Shown in pieces: positions 24,985-35,400 of a stretch of 64,000 nucleotides of DNA. The stretch spans positions 1 to 64,000 of the forward strand of contig MNCI01005255.1 of assembly GCA_015680685.1 (NCBI GenBank), in the 5' to 3' direction. This DNA is from Gnetum montanum. Taxonomy: Eukaryota; Streptophyta; Gnetopsida; Gnetales; Gnetaceae. Positions within the stretch are counted from its first letter, which is position 1. Each line of letters starts with the position of its first letter. The position numbers were made by a program, and so were the translations under genes. Under the pieces are notes generated by a model. That model was not told the origin of the DNA, made no database searches, and saw only the letters and a program-made list of their open reading frames with translations.

Positions 24985-25234
24985 TTTTTGTCTATTTTTT
25001 GTTTTTATATGGGAATTGTAAATTGAGATAAATGAAACCAGTTAACTCTTGTACTTGTACATCATTTCGTATAAAATTTTTTTTTTGTTGATTTTGAGCT
25101 TAATTGCAAACACGACACGACAATGTAAAATGTTTTGGTTTGTTTTTGTGGTTTAAGTGTAATGCGCAGATGTAATTATAAGTTGGAGTATAATGATAAA
25201 TGAAAGAGGAAAACAAAGTATAAGTGGATGATCT

Positions 25235-25540
25235 AGTTGAAGGCCATTTTGGGCCAGATTCGTACTAGTTTAAGGCCATTTCGGGCCACAAGCGTAGTTT
25301 AAGGCCATTTCGGGCCCCAGGGTAAGCAAGGAACGTTCCGAATGACACGGGTGGGTTTCTCGGTTAACCGACCATCTCTGATCATGGCTAGTTTTATGTC
25401 GTTGCGAACATGATAGTTTAACATCATTCCAGACTTGGAATGTAGTTTTATGTTGTTTCAGACTTGTTGTAGTTTAACGTCATTTCGGACAGGTTGTAGT
25501 TTAGCGTCATTTCAGACCAGTTGTGTTTTGTTATTTATTG
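25235..25540 (+). repeat. AGTTTA-box repeat cluster of A, protease side
   Basis: Units change type along the cluster. First come AGTTTAAGGCCATTTCGGGCC forms (25265-25320), then AGTTTAACGTCATTTCGGAC and AGTTTTATGTTGTTTCAGAC forms (25385-25525). It lies between the 3' end of the antisense gene and the end of the protease frame. The B equivalent is 51405-51720. Confidence 0.7.
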
Positions 25541-26527
25541 GTTTAGTAGTTTTTTGATTTTTCGCATTTTAACGTTGGGAATAGAGTTAGCAGGTATGAT
25601 TCTATATTCAGCGTCCCCTTCGCTGATCACGTTGAATGGTAACTCAGCCCAAGGGATGTCTAATGGAATAGTCCCCGCATCGGTGTTTTCAGATGTTTCA
25701 GCATTTGGTGTGAGTTCTGTGTTAGTTGCTATTTCTAAGTGAGGAGGTGTATGTACAATGTCTGGCCTAGGTAGTTCTGTTTTGGGTGGGTTTTCTTCTG
25801 TGTTTAAAGGATTATCGCTTGTCGGTTGTTGTTCATTTATGTCATGCTGTCTAGGCTCCTCAAGCTTGACCTCTGAGCCTTGGTTTGTGTCTATGTATGA
25901 TGAGATGATGGGTGTAGCAGCCTCCCCATGTATGATGATTTCACCACCTTCATAAGGTAGATGAATCTCTTGGTGTATAGGGGATGAGACCACTTTCAGT
26001 TGGGCTAACCAGGGCCTTCCTAATATTAGGTTGAATCCTGGCATCTCATCGATTACTACAAAATCAGTGGATGTGGGGAATTGGTCCCTTGCTATGAAGT
26101 CCAAGGTCATGGTGCCTTTGACTATCACGTGCGATCCACTAAATGATTTCAAGCATGTGGTGATGGTTGGTCTGATTAGCTCTGTGAGCTCGAGTTGTTC
26201 AATGATGGGATATGGCACTACATTTGTGGCAGCTCCATCATCCACATGGATCCTATGTACCTGGAATTGGTTTACTCTTATTGTTATAAACATAGGGGCT
26301 ATTTTTATCTCCCCTATTTTCTTATCCACCTTGATGTTATCGTTATGGAAACTTAATGGTTTGGAAGTTGACCCTTGAGGTGAGTACATTACCGCATGAA
26401 TTGAAGGTTCATTTGGAGGCAAGTCCTTGCTTACTGGGATAGATGTTAACATGCACACCAAAGCTTCACGATGTGTTTGAGATGTTAAAACTAGGTCATA
26501 TAAGCTTAGCAAAGTATTCTTTCGCAC
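25535..26527 (-). pseudogene. Aspartic protease region of A
   Basis: 330 open codons. The N-terminal part (LSLYDLVLTSQTHREAL) is shared with B and D. The protease fold shows IHVDDGAATNVVP, in which DDG takes the place of the usual DTG/DSG active site, and the flap-side motif FNLILGRPWL. A Thr/Pro/Glu-rich tail follows and ends WAELPFNVISEGDAEY. The protein would process Gag-Pol. Pol stops here; RT resumes only beyond the antisense gene. Confidence 0.85.
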
Positions 26528-26542
26528 GAGCGCTTGTGTAAC

Positions 26543-28797
26543 CTATGTTAGGGCTGTTGCTCGGTCTCTACTGTTGGGCGCGTGTTTATCGGCAGTAACT
26601 TGGTCCATTGGGCCCAACAGTTTTATTTCTTGCATCGTTGGTTTATCATTGTTTTTTGGAATTGTTGATTCGGGTGTGTCATGTTTTCTTGATGATTCAA
26701 CCTCATGGCCTTTATTTGGTTTATCGTTAGGTTGTGTCATGGGTATCGCACTTAATGGAGTAGGTTTAGGAGGTTCTAAGGCTAGCCATTGACGCTCCTT
26801 TTCCAGGCGTTCGCATGTAAGCCTATCCACTAAACATTCTCGTGTGTGACATGGGGGCGCAGTTGGTTTTGTGGCCTCAAGTTGCCTTGGGATTCGTAAC
26901 AAATATGGAGTCGGGTGGGGTTGCAGTTGGACAGTCGCTTGCAGTTGGGTGCCAGACTGGCTAGGCACCTTGATGACATAGGGGCTTAGTTTATTTTGTG
27001 TCTAGGAATTAGAGGATTGGGGATCACTAGGATGTTTGGGTGTCCTAACGACGTATGGGGTTGGCCTAGCTGGAGGTTGTACCTCCACTGTTGCGATCGT
27101 GGGTGGTACTCGGACTACGTAAGGGGCAGGCTGAGTAGGAGGTGTTGGTGAGTTTGCGGTAGCAGCGATAGAAGGTACGTGCACCACGTATGGTTTTTCG
27201 TAGGTCGGGGTGTTAGAAGTCACTACGGTGGGGGGTACGCGGACAACATATGGTTGCTGCGGGGCGTATGATGATTGAGGCATGGATGTTGATTCAGTGG
27301 GAGGAATACATACTACAAATGGCTTGTTAGGAATTTGTTGTTCATGGTTAGAGTAGATGGTGTTAATGCTTGGCGTTTCAAGTTCGTTATCTAGGTAGAT
27401 TGTGTTAATAACGTACAGTGCCTCTTTGGTATTCAAGGGGTCTTTATACACACCCATGGCCTGGTTCTGCGGTTGGACCAGGTTGGCCTCATCAAAAGTG
27501 ATTTGGCCTCCATCGATCATTCGTTGTATGTCTTGTTTCAGGGTGAAACAGTAGTCCATGCCATGCCCTTTATGTTGGTAATAGTCACAGAAGCAATCCA
27601 TTCTAAAACCTTTTGGTACTGGGGGTTCATTCGGCGTTGCTAGGCTTGGGTTCTGAACTAGTTGACAAAATCGGTCATGTCTTTGGATCGCTACTGGGGA
27701 CAACTGTTTATGTTTCATTAATCCAGCCCTTAGGAGTTGATCGAATAGCTAGGATTGCTTCATAGGTAGTGGCATATATTGAGAGGGTTCTTTCCTCTCA
27801 AAGTTTCTCATACGATTTGGTGTTGGGTTCTGCGGCGAGGACAATTCTGGTGCAGTTGCGGGAGTAGGTTTAGTATAATTAGTAGGGGCCACCGACGGTT
27901 TGTTTTGTTGTACCACGTTTGCTTGTTGCGTTTCTGCCAACGCTGCTATGGTTGTTTTAGCCTTTTCCTTGTCTTTTTTACTGTGTTGATTTTTGAAGGC
28001 TAAGTATGCAGGATCATGGCTATTTTGGGCCGCCTCCTCTATATTTTTAATCTGTAGAAAGGCTTGATTAAGGTTGCGTGCATTGAGATAATATAACTTG
28101 GATTTGAAAAAGTCGTTAACAGCCCCCTTTAGAATAGTGAGTAGATATGTCTGTGGGATTGGCTTATGGAGCTCATTGAGAGCAGCACTCCACCTTTATA
28201 TGAATTTTTGTACGGGTTCTAGAGGTGCTTGTTTGACCTGTATAAGGCTGTCAAGTGTCGCTTCAGGTTTCAAGTTATACTTGAACCTAGTAACGAATTG
28301 ATGTAACAACTCTTCCAAGGAAAATATCGACTTTCTTGGCAAAGCCCGACACCAATCAAGTGCTCTCCCTGCGAGGGACATAGGGAACACTGACAAAATG
28401 GCATGGGGCCATGCCTGGAGTAATGCGCATTCTAGTCTAAATGTTATAAGGTGAGCGTTGGGGTCTGTATTATTATAGCAGTAAAAGAGGCTCCATGAGT
28501 TTGGACCTAGGGGATATAATGGGCAGATGTAGATGTCGAAATCACATGTGGCATTCCAATAATGCAGGGTGGGAAGGTCACTCCTACATTGTTTTGAGGG
28601 GGTTGCATTTGTAAGAACGGGGGTGCCATAGCTGCGGGAGGAATTGCAATGGGAAGCATGTTGACTTGAACATCAGTTGGTGGAGGAATGGGAACGAGTG
28701 CGGCTGCATCTTGTTGAGGCGCATGCGCTTGCATGATGTTCAATGGCTGGAGGGATGAAGTTTCGTCCATGATGTACGCTGTATATGCTACTTAGCT
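26543..28797 (-). pseudogene. gag: Gag of element A, N-terminally truncated
   Basis: Pieces in minus order: 28770-28507 (N-terminal Pro-rich part ending STSAHYIP), 28396-28196 (core LAGRALDW and FVTRFKYNLKPEATLD), 27940-27749 (linker) and 27718-27002. The last piece has FCDYYQHKGHGMDYCFTLK, a CCHC-like Cys/His module, then five copies of a PYVVRVPP-type repeat. 26968-26543 is the Gag-Pro linker. Relative to B about 0.5 kb is missing between 28507 and 28440. Frames are interrupted by several stops. Confidence 0.8.
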
Positions 28798-30240
28798 ACT
28801 TATGATGGTTCTGGGTTACTGTCTATGCCAACATGATTGATAATATACCCTGTGTTGTTAGCATTGAGGGGGTCCTTCTAGATCTGCATGGATTGATTTT
28901 TAGGGTGAACATGCTTGCTTTTGTCTAGAACTAACTTCCCCTGATCAATCATTCATTAAATGTCATCTTTTAATGCTAGACAGTAATCCATGTCATCACC
29001 ACAAAGTTGATGGTAGTCACAAAACCTCTCCAACTTGAAGTTCTTAGGAACTAGCGGCTCATTGCATGTAGCCAAGGAGGGGTTCCTAAGGAGTTCTAAA
29101 TGTGACTAAATGTGCATTAGGATTTCCATCCCCATTGTATTTTGTGAATTGAGGGAGTGGAATCCTAGGGGGTAACGTGAGCATGGGAACAATCAGGCTA
29201 ATGGGATCATCATGGTAGAAATCCATGACCTGCACTATGTTAGAACTGGTAGCTTTGAGATGTTTAATCTCTTTAGTGAGGGTCTGGATAAGTTGAAATG
29301 CTTGGTCCAGACCTAGAGATGATGTAGATGGTTGTGGGGTTGCAAGGGAAACCATCATTAATGCCATAGTAAGGACATCGACCTATAGGGGGTGTCATTG
29401 GGGCTGCCCCTGCAAAGGGTGTTACCTATGAGGTCCACCACCCAGAGGGTGGTGCTATTAGAGTGATGACCATTGGTGGTGTTGTAGGGTTAGTCATTTT
29501 CATGATTAATGGGATAGGCCATAGTCTTGTGCTTGGTTGTGACACCTATGAGACTTGCTATGCTTGGTGGTAAGGGTAATGTGGTACCTGGGAGGGTTGC
29601 AAAATAGGAAGCGAAGTGGCTGGGGTCCACCATGTGGTTGGGGCTGGGCCTATTGCTGATGGTGGAACATGTGTAGATGATGGAATAGAAGTGAAGAATC
29701 CATGCAACTGTGAAGTAGACATGGTGTGCATGTAGGGTAATGTAGCTATGATCGATGCTTGACATAAGGACAAGACAAAATGAGGAGAGAGAGTTTCTAG
29801 GAATGAAACTGAGGGAGGGGCATGTTGGTACGCTGAGGGTGTAGAATGGCTGCCCATGGCTTATGAAAATGTAGATTATGATGGAGTCATGGTAATCACA
29901 AAGAGGCCTAATGCAAAAAGTGGGTTTGACTTGAAGACTATGGTGGGAGGGATGGTCATAGGGTAAGTCAGGACACCACCCTCGGATTGGGAATCTAGGT
30001 CTTCCTATCCATCCTAGAATGCTTCATCATAATGAGATGCCATATCTTGTTCCCTAAACTTATTGACTTGCATCAGCTGATCTAAGATCCATTGATACTT
30101 TTTCATTAGGGTGATGGTAATGTCAAGGGTAGGGATAATTTCCCTTCCATTTTAATGAAGGAACTCAAAGTTGCATTTGTCCTCAATTTTTTAGTGATCT
30201 AAGGGAAGATATGCATGGATCTTTGCATAAAGGAAGTCAT
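28798..30240 (-). pseudogene. gag: Gag relic of the inverted C copy
   Basis: 29860-29490 (Ser/Pro-rich linker) and 29367-29097 (DQAFQLIQTLTKEI, MDFYHDDPISLIVP, FTKYNGDGNPNAHL) match the plus-strand C gag at 12530-13400. At about 29097 an internal deletion joins the core to the Cys/His part (RFCDYHQLCGDDMDYC, about 28940-29010). The sequence then runs into element A at about 28797. Numerous stops. Confidence 0.7.
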
Positions 30241-30627
30241 AATGCTCTGCGTCTTATGCTAAGAACTCAAGTAACAAATGTTGGATCCTAAGATACTAGT
30301 GTGGTGCTAGCACTAGGCTAGGTGGCCGCTTGGCACCTATGGTGCTATGAGCTAAGAAAGGAGCCTTAAGGATCTAGGTGGAAATAGCAGTTGTTGGTAG
30401 AATCATTTTGCATGATAAAAGGGGAATTCCCAAACAAGAAACATGGAAATCAATAGCTGATCAGAGGCTTTTCGTCCTACCGGGTTCCAAAGGAACTGTC
30501 ATCACAACCAGTCTACACCACATGATGTGTAAACAACCACAAAAGGGTGTCACATTTATGCTAGTGGATTACAAGATATAGAGAGCATGCAAGACTACCC
30601 ATAAGATGCAGAAAGGGTACTAAAAAA

Positions 30628-30645
30628 GCCCTCCTTCTAGTGCCA
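30628..30645 (-). other. Primer-binding site of the inverted C copy
   Basis: The minus strand reads TGGCACTAGAAGGAGGGC just inside the LTR, separated from its end by five bases, as in B. It confirms that the LTR at 30651-32497 is a 5' LTR of a minus-strand element. Confidence 0.65.
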
Positions 30646-30650
30646 AAAAA

Positions 30651-32497
30651 TGTAGTGATTGCAAACATCAATGGCTAGAACATCGAGAGGTTGTTGGGCA
30701 AACAATCTAACCTTAGATCCATGCGAGGGCTGTGCTGGAGAGAAATGGAAGTGGGGCACCCTGAATAGTCTGGTCAATCAGATAGGGACTTAATCGGTGT
30801 ATCTTAACCTTTCATAAATGCTTGTTTTGAAAGTGACACATGAAATAAATCGATGATCGACAAATGTAAAGTGAAGAAATTAATGAAAAATAATGATGAT
30901 AGTAAGCGAATTGTAAAATAGATTTGGGTGAGAGAGTGCACCACCCCAAAGGTTGTAGATTTGATCCTTTGCCTTGCTAAAAGGTGTACAATAGGTTATG
31001 CAATACTAGAGAGACACTGCTTACACTGAACGATATAGTCATAGGCCTTTTGCTTGCTACTCTATTCACTAATATGCCAAAATGCCCTGCTCACAAATTG
31101 ATGTTTGGAGCCAACCAAAGAACTTAAAGGTAACCAGAATGCTCAAAACTGCCAACTATGCTCTATGAAAGCCAACTTAAAATCCAACTGCACCATAAAG
31201 CCAACCCCCTGAGCATTTTTTGCCAGGGTATTTATAGGGCTAGGAGTAGGAGAGAAACATGGTTTGGATGCCATGTGTTCTAGACCCCACAAGGTGCTAA
31301 CATGTCCGTACTGTGTAGGTGTGCGATGTTGGATGTGAACTTTGTTACGCTATGACCATACCACCAAAATTGCATGTGCCAAAGTCCAGTGTGCTAATAA
31401 TGTAATCAAAATGGAGCCTATGCTCCAGGACTACGTCTTCCCCACTCTTACAAGCAGGGTCAAGCATAGGAACAATTTTTTGAAAGTTGACTAGGGTTAT
31501 GCAAAATGAAGTAAAATTTTTGATTTTGTCAAGGAGATGCCAGAGTGAGAAAGATTGTTGCCAACAAGTTCTAGATCTACCTGAAGACATCTTGATGCTT
31601 TTGTGCCAGTGTTGTACTACTAACGGTGTTGAGCACATTGGTGTAGCATAAGTAGCTGCTTGCTATGCTATGCTACACTACGTAGCGTAGCCTAGCGTAG
31701 CCACTAGTCTTGACAGAAATTTGCATAGAAGCCGAAGAGCATTTGTCTAAGGCTTAGTCAGGCCAACAACTACAATTTTTGACCTCTATGCTAGAAAGCC
31801 TTTGGACTTGCTAAATTCATGTTTGAAACACTTCTATTATTTTTACATCGTCGCTACGCTATGCTACACTATGTAGAATAGCACAGCGTAGCATCTAGTG
31901 TGTCATGCTTCCTTATTCAATCTACCATTTTATAGTAAGAAACTTTCCTTAAGGCCTGAGGGCTAAGTTGGCTAGGCAGCTTTGGAGGCCAAAGTCTTGC
32001 TAAAGTGCAGTCTTCTTGTTGGAATCACTTGGCAAGATGGGCCTTTTTTCTCTACCTTTGCTATGTTGTGCTATGTTGCATAGCGTAGCACCTTGTGTTG
32101 GCTAAATCCTAACTTGTCTTGCAATCATTTTGTTAATTCGCACTTGAACACTTGAGTGGTTATCTTTTAAGGCTCGCTATGCTGCACAATGTAGTGTAGC
32201 ATAGAAAACCTCTTCGCTAGAAAACTTGCCAAACTGTTTTTCTCATCCCAAAAACTTTTGATAAATCCTAGCATGATCTCTAGGTAGACTATTAGTTGGG
32301 TCAATTATCCAGTTAGGCAGGTTGGAGAGTCTAGCAGGCTTGTTAGCCCTGGAGAGAAAATGTTCTAGACTAGATAGTCTATCCTAAGTGCCTAGACTTT
32401 CCTATTGAACCATCATGACGGTACACTTGTGGAAGTCTTTGCCTAAATTCCAAGACTTTACTGAAGCATGAGGGTCCTAAAATTTTATGGTGTTTCA
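30651..32497 (-). repeat. 5' LTR of element C, inverted copy
   Basis: On the minus strand it starts TGAAACACCATAAAATTTT (from 32497) and ends near CACTACA at 30651. The TATA box TATAAATA is at 31236-31229. Upstream of it (31650-32210) are GCTACGTAGC/GCTATGCTAC palindromic phrases, best preserved at 31660-31700 and 31855-31895. It is homologous over its whole length to 9981-11891 in opposite orientation. Confidence 0.75.
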
Positions 32498-35400
32498 CAT
32501 CCTACCTCCACTAATGATATAGTCAAAGAATTTCAACTCTTCCTTTCTATTGGGTTAGGATTATGACCACTCCAAAGTAGTTTAGATAGCTCATTTTAGA
32601 TAATTATTGATCTCTAGTTCCACCAAGGTACAAATAGCCCACAAATAGCCTTTTTTCGATTTTAAATGAGCTAATTATGGCTAAGTATATATTAAATATT
32701 AAATATTATAAAGAAATAACTTTTTAAATAACTTTTAACTTTCACTTTTAGCTAAATCTCAATATAAATAGTGAATATCAATATTTTTTCACTCATCTAA
32801 CTTTAAATTCTACATAGCTAAGATAATAAATCAACAAATTTTATAGAATATGTCATTCTTCTAACTTGAACCATCTATTAACAAACTTTCCAAAGCTAAA
32901 TTAGCAAAATTCATATCAAATAGAGAAGAAATATAAGTTCAATAAAATTCATAAGGCCTAAATTTTCATTTAAGTAGACATAAACTCCATGTTAAACTCA
33001 CACAAAATTAACACTTTAAGAAGTTATCTCATTTAATAAGAATAACAAAAATAAGCTAAGCCTCAGTGTTTTTAGAAAATAATTTATTTTAAAACATAGT
33101 ATTAATGTAAACATTGCTATGTATAATTTAAGCTAAACAAGTAAATAAAGCTATCTATTTCCAATGCTAACTAATAGAAAACCAAAATAGATAAGCTGAA
33201 CCTATTTAAAATGCCATTAAGAAAAATCCAAAGTTTCTAAATCTCATGATGAGCTTCCCTCTTCCTTCTATTGTTCTTGTTATAACTCTTATAGTTTTTA
33301 TTGGTTTTATAGCTCTTGCTACTATTGTTGTTATTTCTTTTTAAGAAGTACATGTTGTTGTTTTTCTTTACTATCTTTAATTCTTTTGATTCTTATTTTT
33401 CTAGTTTCCTTTACTCTTACATGTTCAACACAATTGAGAGGGAATCTCTCATCAGGCATAGTCTCTTTAGATCTTTAATATTTCATAAAAATTAGTTCTC
33501 TTCCATTAAAGATAAATATTCATCAATATAATACCTATCCAGAGGATGATCTCTACTTTTCATTCATCTATAAGATTCTATAACTAGTTGATCACAAGCT
33601 AAGCTAGAGCTTTATAAATAAGTTTTTCTTTAAGTATTTTGGTGTGCCATTCTTAGCATTATTAACCTCTATATCTATAACTTTTTTATATACTATATAT
33701 ATTTTTTCTATTTTTTGAAATGTATGAGTCTTGGTAGTTGAATATATTATTTTTGGAGCGACAAGGAAATCACATTGTTTCTTTTATCTTTTTTCTATTC
33801 CTTTTAAATGCCATGCATTATTAAATTTTCAAAAAACAAACTTACAGGAAAAATTTCTTTACACTTATAATCATGTCTCAAGGGGCCTTCCCACATCTAT
33901 TTTCCTAGTTCTAAAGTTGTAAGACATGGAGGTACAAATTTTATAATCAAAATTTTGAGTATAGAAACCATGTAGAAAACCGTCCTCATGGCATTTATTC
34001 CTACTTTTATTAATGATTTTCTAATCTATCCATGATGGGAAAATTCCTTGGATGAACTTAAGTAAATGGAGATATAGAAAATTCAATAAAAATTCTAAGG
34101 TTGGACATCAAAATAGCTCTTTTAATATATGACTAGAAAGAATTCATAATAGGGATCTTTAGGTTGAGCTCTATGCTACAATGCATACCTAGTAAAAATT
34201 AGAGTTATTATTTTAAGTTCTAGGATCTTACCTAATAGATAGTCTATCAAAAATAAACTTAAGTTTAACTAAGCCTCATGTTCTTGAATCTCTACTACAC
34301 TATGTTGTAACATATCATTCATATATTGTACATGGAAGTATTTTTCTTCTTATTTTCTAAAGCTACCGATGCTCAAACATGATAATCAACAACATAATTT
34401 ATCTCAAATGCCAATAGTTTGTGAGGAAATTAGAGCTCTTAGATTTTGGAATAGCATTTCGATATTCCTATGCCTTAGTAAGCAATGCCAATGAGAGCTT
34501 GAAGACCTTTCCTATTTCTAGATGCATCTAAAACTTGCCACTAAGTACTTCCTCATTTTATTGGAAAGCTTCCACCTATGTTATATCAAGCTCTATGAGA
34601 CCATAGAGCTCATACACTTTCCTAACATTGATGTTAATGAAGTGTTCCATATTTCATCTGAATCAAATCTTATCTTTTGTGTATATGATTTTAGCTATCA
34701 AGTGATTAATAACATCTATTATAATGTTAGCCCTAGGTTTGAAACCAAGCTTGTGAAGGCCTATTTTCTCATAAACTTCTTATTAATCTTTCATTATCTT
34801 TAAGCCTTTACTCTCTATTTTCTTAATCAAGTCATGATCTTTGTCAAAGCTAAATAATTCTCTCTCTTCTTACTTCAAATCCGAGCATTCAACATTAATC
34901 AGCCCTTTTAATTTTCATTCTATTAATAATGAAATGGTAGTTGGAAGCTTAAATCGTTTCATAGGGTCAATTCTAAGTTTTATTTTATTTATGATCTTAA
35001 AAGATATCTTGCTTCATAATCAATTTTAAGCTTACATTAATGTGGAGCTCTTTATCCTTTTACATGATTATCTACATTAGAACTTAATCATTCTATAGAA
35101 TCCATGGGCACTTTTAAGAACCAATTTGTGATCCTAAAAGAATTTTGCATACATGGCTCTTGATTAGGCTTAAATATTCCATAGTTCTCTCTTTGTTGAA
35201 TTATTCTTTTTAAGCTAAATAAAAATGAGCATAAATTCTATTCATTACTTTGTACTAAGCCTTATGTTTAAATTCCCAAATCAAAGCTCCTTTGCATCTC
35301 AATATAGCTTGTAGAACTGACTCATAGAATTGTTTTTGGTTCTACTAATTCTTTCTCCTTATTATAAGCTCAAATGCAAAAATGTTTCTTAACTAGCTCA

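Larger units (their letters stand above)
13425..28797 (-). mobile_element. Element A: Tat/Ogre-type Ty3/gypsy retrotransposon with antisense gene, 5' LTR missing
   Basis: In minus-strand order it contains gag (28797-26543), protease (26527-25535), a repeat cluster, an oppositely transcribed eight-exon gene (24984 back to 20507), a second repeat cluster, RT (19807-17996), an additional RNase H (17995-17336), integrase (17314-16185), a repeat-rich 3' UTR and one LTR (13425-14732). The order PR-RT-RH-INT and a second RNase H after RT identify the Tat lineage. The 5' LTR, leader and first part of gag are absent; at about 28797 the sequence joins C-type gag. All frames are broken. Confidence 0.85.
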
